Source of the DNA: an uncultured Hungatella sp.
Lineage (GTDB): Bacteria > Bacillota > Clostridia > Lachnospirales > Lachnospiraceae
Direction: 5' to 3'
Length of the DNA stretch: 19,315 nt
Assembly (NCBI GenBank): GCA_910586845.1
Contig: CAJUJV010000047.1
Coordinates: 9,384-28,698 of the forward strand
The position numbers and the translations under genes are program-made. Numbering within the stretch: the first letter of the stretch is position 1; each line of letters begins with the position of its first letter. Below the pieces are notes generated by a model. It saw only the letters and a program-made list of their open reading frames with translations. It was not told the DNA's origin and ran no database searches. Positions 14,635 to 19,315 of this stretch are shown here, one piece after another.

Positions 14635-14657
14635 AGGTCATCGGAATGTATTTCTTC

Positions 14658-15086
14658 CTATTCCTCATACTCGTCGTCATCGGTTTCTTCTGAAGGCTGA
14701 AACCAGACCATGGCCTCTTTGCCCGCCGTCAGCGCGGCCTGAGCCAGGGCCCTGACGTCACCGATTCCTTCCCTGGCCAGATACCCGTCCAGGATCATGG
14801 GAAGATTGGCGCCGCCGATGACTTCCATAATTCGTTCTCCTTCCATCTTCATGCGGATGGAAACATTAAAGGGAGAGCCGCCGGTTAAGTCCGCGTAGAT
14901 GATGATCTCCCCGCAGTCCTCCAGCCGGTCCGCCGCCTGTTTAAGCTTCTCCGTCAGTATTTCCACCGAATCCTCAGGGAGGAAATCCACCGCCTCATAG
15001 TGAGCCGGCTCTCCCGCCAGCAGCTTCAGGCCGCTGGTGATCCCGGTGGCAAAACTGCCGTGCCCTGTGACAATCATACCTGTCAT
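14658..15086 (-). CDS. PTS system mannose-family EIIA component
   Basis: A 142-residue cytoplasmic phosphocarrier that receives phosphate from HPr. The active His9 lies in the signature IVTGHGSFATGI. DLTGGSPFN (about 66-74) and GGANLPMILD (about 90-99) are conserved in the EIIA-Man fold. It ends in an acidic tail (EETDDDEYEE) beyond the usual fold. AAGGAG is 7 bases before the ATG. It starts 41 bases after the first sulfatase of the operon and is separated from EIIC by a hairpin-bearing gap. Confidence 0.95.
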   Translation of the reverse strand: MTGMIVTGHGSFATGITSGLKLLAGEPAHYEAVDFLPEDSVEILTEKLKQAADRLEDCGEIIIYADLTGGSPFNVSIRMKMEGERIMEVIGGANLPMILDGYLAREGIGDVRALAQAALTAGKEAMVWFQPSEETDDDEYEE

Positions 15087-15127
15087 CCTACCACTCCTTT
15101 CTCTTCTGGATCCCCCGATCCTATACG

Positions 15128-16486
15128 TTACACATAATCCTCCGGATTTTTAGAACTGGCTTTCAGACACTCTTTTCTGTTCACCTTCCATCCCGTCTTC
15201 ACTTCCATAAGTCCTGTCCGAACAGCATCATCCGTCTTCTCCTGCCAGTCTTCCAGCCTGCTCCTCATATCCAGAAGCACTTCCTCATACTCCGGTTTCT
15301 CCGCCAGATTTCTCCTCTCTCCCGGGTCATAAACCAGATCATAGAGGGCCTCCTCATCCTTTTTCTGTTCATCAAGCCCATGATCCATAAAATAGTCCTT
15401 GGTCAGCGACTCGTCGATGTTGGACCGGTTGATCTTCAGATAGGAAGTATCATAGTAGCGGATATATTTATAACGTCCGGTCCTGACGCAGCGGGCCGGT
15501 TCGTAGGAGGTATGGAAATTGATCTCGGCAAAAATATGTTCTCTCACCGTGTCCGTCTCCCCGGTCAGAAGGGGAACCATGGACACGCCTTCCAGATAAT
15601 CCGGTTTGGTTAACCCCAGAAGATCACAGAGAGTGGGGAATACATCCACATGGGAAACCAGACTGTCTATGACTCTTCCCCCGGCAGGATCTCCGGGAAC
15701 ATGAAGCATCAGCGCCACGCCGATGCCGCTGTCAAACAGCGTGCACTTGGAAAAAGGACTGGCCAGTCCATGGTCCGTGGTAAACAGGACGATGGTATTG
15801 TCCCAGAATCCCTCCGCCTTCAGGCATCGAATCACCTGGCCGAAGCAGGTATCGGCGCTCTTTACACTGGCCAGATAACCTGCAAAATCTTCTCTCGTCT
15901 CCCTGGTGTCAGGGATGGGATAAGGCGGCAGCGCCAGGTCTGCCCGGATATCCGGGTCCGGTCTGTCAGGAAACCGCCGATGTGTACTGTACATGCCGTA
16001 AGACAGGAAAAAGGGCCTGCCGCTCTCCCGGTCCCGGTTCCGAAGCCACCGGCACACCTCCAGGGCATTCTCCTTGTCCCAGTCCACCAGATCCTCCTGC
16101 CGGTATCCCTCATTCCCTCTGGTCAGGTCTTCTCCGTAGCCGATGGCCGACGTGGCCTGTCCCCGGTCCAGATACCACCCTGCTTCATGCTGGATCCCGC
16201 ACAGAGCCGTGTCGTACCCGTTTCCGCCGAGAAACTGCACCAGGTGCCGGCTGCAGTCCATGGAAAATCCTCTCTGGGCCAGCCCCAGCATCCCCGTCTG
16301 ATGAGGATAAGTCCCTGTCAGCATGGCAGCCCTGCTGGGCGAACAGGTAGGCCCGGCACAGTAGGCATTGCGGAACACCGCCGCCTCCCCCGCGAACTTC
16401 TCCATCTCCGGCGTGGGAACCTTATACCCATAAGGACTCAGCACTCTGCCCGAATCATGGGTGTGAATATACAATACATTTTTCAA
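15128..16486 (-). CDS. Sulfamidase-like sulfatase (S1 family, Cys-type), cytoplasmic
   Basis: First gene of the operon, 452 residues. The maturation motif is TCSPSRAAMLTG (C48 from this start, matching CxPSRx4TG). The flanking FRNAYC before it and TYPHQTGMLGL after it resemble N-sulfoglucosamine sulfohydrolase (sulfamidase), so an N-sulfated amino sugar is a plausible substrate. Metal residues include HTHDSG at the start and FTTDHGLASPFSK (about 235-247). GIQHE stands where GKxH is usual. No signal peptide is present. The start is uncertain. The TTG at 16486 gives the family-like MKNVLYI and has GGGTGA 5 bases upstream; the GTG at 16507 has no visible ribosome site. It is transcribed from the divergent promoter at 16546-16574. 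Confidence 0.9.
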   Translation of the reverse strand: MKNVLYIHTHDSGRVLSPYGYKVPTPEMEKFAGEAAVFRNAYCAGPTCSPSRAAMLTGTYPHQTGMLGLAQRGFSMDCSRHLVQFLGGNGYDTALCGIQHEAGWYLDRGQATSAIGYGEDLTRGNEGYRQEDLVDWDKENALEVCRWLRNRDRESGRPFFLSYGMYSTHRRFPDRPDPDIRADLALPPYPIPDTRETREDFAGYLASVKSADTCFGQVIRCLKAEGFWDNTIVLFTTDHGLASPFSKCTLFDSGIGVALMLHVPGDPAGGRVIDSLVSHVDVFPTLCDLLGLTKPDYLEGVSMVPLLTGETDTVREHIFAEINFHTSYEPARCVRTGRYKYIRYYDTSYLKINRSNIDESLTKDYFMDHGLDEQKKDEEALYDLVYDPGERRNLAEKPEYEEVLLDMRSRLEDWQEKTDDAVRTGLMEVKTGWKVNRKECLKASSKNPEDYV

Positions 16487-16515
16487 TCCCTTCACCCGCC
16501 TTTTCACTATTGTGC

Positions 16516-16619
16516 ATTTTCAACAATTCATTCTCACATGGTTATAATATATAATATATTTTCAATAATGTCAATACATTTATTTTCCTATTTGTATTAT
16601 CATTTATTTTTCAAAAATG
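16516..16619. promoter_or_regulatory. Three related 13-mers, possible GntR operators
   Basis: The 13-mers ATTTTCAACAATT (16516), ATTTTCAATAATG (16558) and TTTTTCAAAAATG (16607) share the pattern WTTTTCAANAATK on the plus strand. The third lies in a 6-1-6 palindrome. One sits in the operon leader, one overlaps the -35 box and one lies upstream. The region is AT-rich, so chance similarity is possible. Confidence 0.35.
16546..16574 (-). promoter_or_regulatory. Promoter of the sulfatase-PTS operon
   Basis: Consensus TTGACA (16569-16574), a 17-base spacer and TATATT (16546-16551) are read on the minus strand. The predicted start near 16539 gives a leader of about 50 bases to the TTG start codon at 16486. 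Confidence 0.8.
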
Positions 16620-16689
16620 TATTATATATCTGTGTTAAATGTAAATATTTTATATCCACCCTCTCTCCTCCGGGTCCTCCAGAAATCTG

Positions 16690-16718
16690 TTGTTATTTTC
16701 CCTGAAATCCATTACAAT
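16690..16718 (+). promoter_or_regulatory. Promoter of the GntR-type regulator gene
   Basis: TTGTTA (16690-16695), a 17-base spacer and TACAAT (16713-16718) place the start near 16725. This is downstream of the longer in-frame reading (16617), which supports the ATG at 16761. Confidence 0.6.
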
Positions 16719-16760
16719 AGTATAAGATATATCCAATTAAAGAAGGGATCCATCCACATT

Positions 16761-17474
16761 ATGGCAGAGAAAAGAATCGCACAGTATAAACAGATAGAAA
16801 ATGACCTGCTCCAGAAAATAAATCTGGGCTACTACAAAAAAGACGATCTGATTCCCACGGAGCTGGAGCTGTCCAACACCTACCAGGTCTCCCGCGTCAC
16901 CGTCCGCAAGGCCACGGTCAATTTAGTAGCCCAGGGGCTTCTCACCCGTGTGGCCGGCGTGGGAACCTTTGTCCGCCACCCTTCCGTCACCCTGAACCCA
17001 AGCTCCATCCAGGGCTTTTCAGAAGTTATGCAGGAACAGGGCATCAAAGTACGCACGGATGTTCCCACCTTCATGGTGCAGAACGCGCCGGCCAACATCG
17101 CCTCCATCCTCGGACTCGATACCGGGGAGCCTATCTACTTCATCGAGCGGATCCGCTATGCCGACGAAAAAATCTTTCAGTTTGAAACCACCTACATGTC
17201 CACCCGTCTGTACCCGGACATGTCCATGCAGATATTGCAGCACTCCAAATATCAGTACATTGAAAAAACAAAAGGGCTGAAGATCGCCTACAGCAACCAC
17301 ACGGTCACCCCCCTCCACCCCTCCAAGCGGATCGCGGATCTCTTTGACATTCCTCTGGATACACCCATCCTCCGGGTTGCCAACACCACTTATCTGACCA
17401 ACGGGCAGGTGATGGACTACACCGAACTGACCCTCAACTCTCCCAAGTATCAGCTGACCTACGTAAAAAAATAG
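16761..17474 (+). CDS. GntR-family regulator, HutC subfamily (UTRA domain)
   Basis: This 237-residue regulator is divergent from the sulfatase-PTS operon and very probably controls it. Residues about 5-75 form the winged helix: QYKQIENDLLQKINLGYY, DLIPTELELSNTYQVSRVTV and GLLTRVAGVGTFV. Residues about 90-232 form a UTRA effector domain, with PIYFIERIRYADEK, FQFETTYMS and the usual ending PILRVANTTYLTNGQVMDYTE. HutC-type proteins near PTS genes often sense phosphorylated sugars (for example GlcNAc-6-P for NagR/DasR), so the phosphorylated import product is the likely effector; this is inference. The ATG at 16761 has AAGGGA 12 bases upstream. The in-frame extension to 16617 runs through AT-rich promoter DNA and is rejected. 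Confidence 0.93.
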   Translation: MAEKRIAQYKQIENDLLQKINLGYYKKDDLIPTELELSNTYQVSRVTVRKATVNLVAQGLLTRVAGVGTFVRHPSVTLNPSSIQGFSEVMQEQGIKVRTDVPTFMVQNAPANIASILGLDTGEPIYFIERIRYADEKIFQFETTYMSTRLYPDMSMQILQHSKYQYIEKTKGLKIAYSNHTVTPLHPSKRIADLFDIPLDTPILRVANTTYLTNGQVMDYTELTLNSPKYQLTYVKK

Positions 17475-17498
17475 TTACGGCTTCGGCCATACTCTTCC

Positions 17499-17527
17499 TT
17501 GACCCCTGTCTCTTCCGCGATTATAAT
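17499..17527 (+). promoter_or_regulatory. Promoter of the flavoprotein reductase gene
   Basis: TTGACC (17499-17504), a 17-base spacer and a perfect TATAAT (17522-17527) give a start near 17534 and a leader of about 30 bases. No terminator is visible between the regulator stop at 17474 and this promoter, so read-through from the regulator gene is possible. Confidence 0.8.
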
Positions 17528-17563
17528 AAACATGTTACCTGTTAATCATCAATGGAGGAGAAT

Positions 17564-19315
17564 ATGATGAAGAAAAAAATCCTTTCCGCCGGATTGTGCC
17601 TGACCATGGCCGTGAGCCTGGCCGGCTGCTCTTCCGGCACTGCCACCGAACCTACCACGACAGCAGCTTCCTCTCAGGCAGCCGAGACCACTTCTGCCCC
17701 TGAGACCACCGCTGCCCCATCCCCCAATGCAGGGATTTCCGGTACCTTTACGGGAACCTCCGCCGGCATGCAGGGGCCTGTATCCGTGGAGCTGACCATT
17801 GAAGACGGCGTGATCACCAAAGCGGCCGTGACCGAAAGCCATGAGACTGCAGGAGTCTGTGACGTGGCCATGGAGCGGATCCCCGCCCAGATCGTAGACT
17901 ATCAGACCACCACCCTGGATTCCGTCACAGGAGCCACCTTTGCCAGCCGGGCCATTATGAGAGCCGCCGATGCCGCGGCCGAAGAGGCCGGCATGGACAT
18001 GGATGCCCTGAAGGCCCGTGCGTACAGCGCCCAGCCGGGAGTAAATCAGGTATGGGATACGGACATTTTAGTCATCGGCGGCGGCGGAGCCGGTTTAAGC
18101 TCTGCTACCACGGCTGCACAGGAAGGTTCCAGGGTCATCCTGATCGAGAAAAGTTCTTTCCTGGGCGGCAACACCATGATGGCCGGCGGCGCTTATAACG
18201 CCGTGGATACGGAGGCACAGGCGGCAGCCGTTCTCACCGAGGCTCAGAAAAATACTCTGGATTCCTACCTGGCCCTGGACCCTGCCAGCGAAGCCCTGAA
18301 ATTTGATCAGTTCCCCCAGTGGCAGGAAGTCCTGACCCAGCTGCAGACGGATATCAAAGACTTCTATACTGCCAACGAGGGAAAGACGGCGGGCGTGGAT
18401 ATGCCCGGATTTGACTCTGTATCCTTACATATGTGGCATATCTATACAGGAGGCCTGCGCCAGTTAAATGACGGTACCTGGATCGCTTCGGATATCGATA
18501 TGGCGAGAACTCTGGCAGAAAATGCCCTCGGCTCTTTTGAATGGCTGAAGACTCTCGGCCTTGATCTGAACAGCGGCTCTGATGCCTCCCTCTACACCGT
18601 GCTGGGAGCCATGTGGCCCAGGACCCACGGATTCCCTGCAGGCACCTCTCTTATTGACTCTCTGGAAGAGGCGGCAAAAACGGCAGGTGTGGATATCTAT
18701 CTGGAGACCGGAGCCGTCTCTCTTCTCACCGATGACAGCGGCAAGGTGGTGGGAGCCCAGGCAGAACAGGCAGACGGCACCAGGATCACCATCAATGCCT
18801 CTCAGGGCGTGATCCTGGCCAGCGGCGGCTACTGTGCCAATGCTCCCATGGTAAAGGAGTATGACAAGTACTGGGGCGACAGCCTGTCCGATCACACCCT
18901 TACCACCAACGTAGGCACCAACACCGGCGACGGCATCGTCATGGCTATGGAGATCGGAGCCGCCACCACCGGTCTGGAGATCGCGCAGATGATGCCTTCT
19001 TCCTCCGCATTAAAGGGAACCATGACCGACGGTCTCTGGGGCGATGCCTCCGAGCAGATCTGGATTGACGCCAGCGGCAGCCGGTTCGTCAACGAATATG
19101 CGGAGAGAGACGTTCTGACTCTGGCATCCCTGGAGCAGGAAAACGGCATCTTCTACATCATCTATGCCGGACAGTCCGATGAAAACGGCGTTTGCAAGGG
19201 CGTAGGTTACAATGACACCGCTACTTTCGGCGCCAATGTGGCCTCTCTGGTGGAAGGCGGCCATATCTGGTACGGCTCCACTCTGGCCGAACTGGCTGAG
19301 GCCAGCAAGACTTCT
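17564..19315 (+). CDS. Secreted FMN/FAD flavoprotein reductase (fumarate/urocanate-reductase-like lipoprotein), 3' end cut
   Basis: 584 codons are open to the window end with no stop. The N-terminus is a lipoprotein signal (KKK, hydrophobic core, lipobox LAGC, C22), then a Thr/Ala/Ser-rich tether (about 23-56). Residues about 57-140 are an FMN-binding domain with DSVTGAT (119-125), the ApbE flavin-transfer motif, in which T125 would carry covalent FMN. From about 160 a FAD-dependent reductase domain begins with DILVIGGGGAGLSS, then GGNTMMAGGAYN, THGFPAG (H355) and VILASGG. RFVNEYAERD holds R515, matching the proton-donor Arg402 of Shewanella fumarate reductase. Where that enzyme has His365 there is M477 (QMMPSSS). 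It probably acts outside the membrane as a terminal reductase. GGAGG precedes two adjacent ATGs (17564, 17567). About 100 residues are likely missing. Confidence 0.92.
   Translation, partial: MMKKKILSAGLCLTMAVSLAGCSSGTATEPTTTAASSQAAETTSAPETTAAPSPNAGISGTFTGTSAGMQGPVSVELTIEDGVITKAAVTESHETAGVCDVAMERIPAQIVDYQTTTLDSVTGATFASRAIMRAADAAAEEAGMDMDALKARAYSAQPGVNQVWDTDILVIGGGGAGLSSATTAAQEGSRVILIEKSSFLGGNTMMAGGAYNAVDTEAQAAAVLTEAQKNTLDSYLALDPASEALKFDQFPQWQEVLTQLQTDIKDFYTANEGKTAGVDMPGFDSVSLHMWHIYTGGLRQLNDGTWIASDIDMARTLAENALGSFEWLKTLGLDLNSGSDASLYTVLGAMWPRTHGFPAGTSLIDSLEEAAKTAGVDIYLETGAVSLLTDDSGKVVGAQAEQADGTRITINASQGVILASGGYCANAPMVKEYDKYWGDSLSDHTLTTNVGTNTGDGIVMAMEIGAATTGLEIAQMMPSSSALKGTMTDGLWGDASEQIWIDASGSRFVNEYAERDVLTLASLEQENGIFYIIYAGQSDENGVCKGVGYNDTATFGANVASLVEGGHIWYGSTLAELAEASKTS

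Noticed and set aside
15650..16705. 351-residue plus-strand frame opposite the sulfamidase-like gene
   Set aside because: Antisense shadow without motifs. Its end runs through the AT-rich divergent promoter region, which is not coding in character.
16617..16760. 48-codon N-terminal extension of the GntR regulator
   Set aside because: Translates to an Ile/Tyr-rich stretch without GntR homology, overlaps the regulator's own promoter, and the GntR fold begins normally at 16761.
17475..17498. Possible terminator after the GntR regulator gene
   Set aside because: Only a tiny GGC-TTCG-GCC hairpin with no following U-run; too weak to call.

Overview
The window looks like chromosomal DNA of an anaerobic, gut-type Clostridia/Lachnospiraceae bacterium. 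The reasons are Gram-positive style GGAGG ribosome binding sites, GC-rich genes with AT-rich promoters, mannose-family PTS parts, a rubrerythrin-type protein and a lipoprotein FMN/FAD reductase. The taxonomic call is inference. I found no rRNA, tRNA, insertion sequence, CRISPR array or phage gene. There are 17 protein genes, two of them cut by the window edges.

Region 1 (1-2.5 kb, minus strand) is housekeeping: the 5' end of glutamine synthetase (glnA), leucyl/phenylalanyl-tRNA-protein transferase (aat) and UDP-glucose 6-dehydrogenase (ugd). A consensus promoter followed at once by a strong terminator hairpin lies between aat and glnA. Region 2 (2.5-4.95 kb, minus strand) is a metal-resistance pair: an ArsR/SmtB-type repressor and a Zn/Cd/Pb P1B-ATPase, with a clear palindromic operator over the promoter. 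Region 3 (5.05-6.3 kb, plus strand) is one gene encoding an unusual fusion of a calcineurin-like phosphoesterase, a rubrerythrin diiron domain and a rubredoxin zinc/iron knuckle. Region 4 (6.4-9.25 kb, minus strand) is a two-gene operon for isoaspartyl dipeptidase (iadA) and a YfcC-type permease, with a structured leader. Regions 3 and 4 converge on a shared bidirectional terminator.

Region 5 (9.3-16.6 kb, minus strand) is the accessory highlight: a seven-gene operon in the order sulfatase (sulfamidase-like), PTS EIIA, EIIC, EIID, second sulfatase, PHP/DUF3604-like protein, PTS EIIB, then an intrinsic terminator. A HutC-type GntR regulator (UTRA domain) is divergent from it. Both sulfatases carry the Cys-type CxPSR maturation motif but no signal peptide. 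The likely job is to import a sulfated (amino) sugar through the mannose-family PTS and remove sulfate in the cytoplasm. The exact substrate cannot be read from the sequence.

Region 6 (17.5 kb to the end, plus strand) is a secreted lipoprotein with an ApbE-type covalent FMN domain fused to a fumarate/urocanate-reductase-like FAD domain. It is cut by the window end. It is probably an extracellular terminal reductase for an organic electron acceptor other than fumarate.
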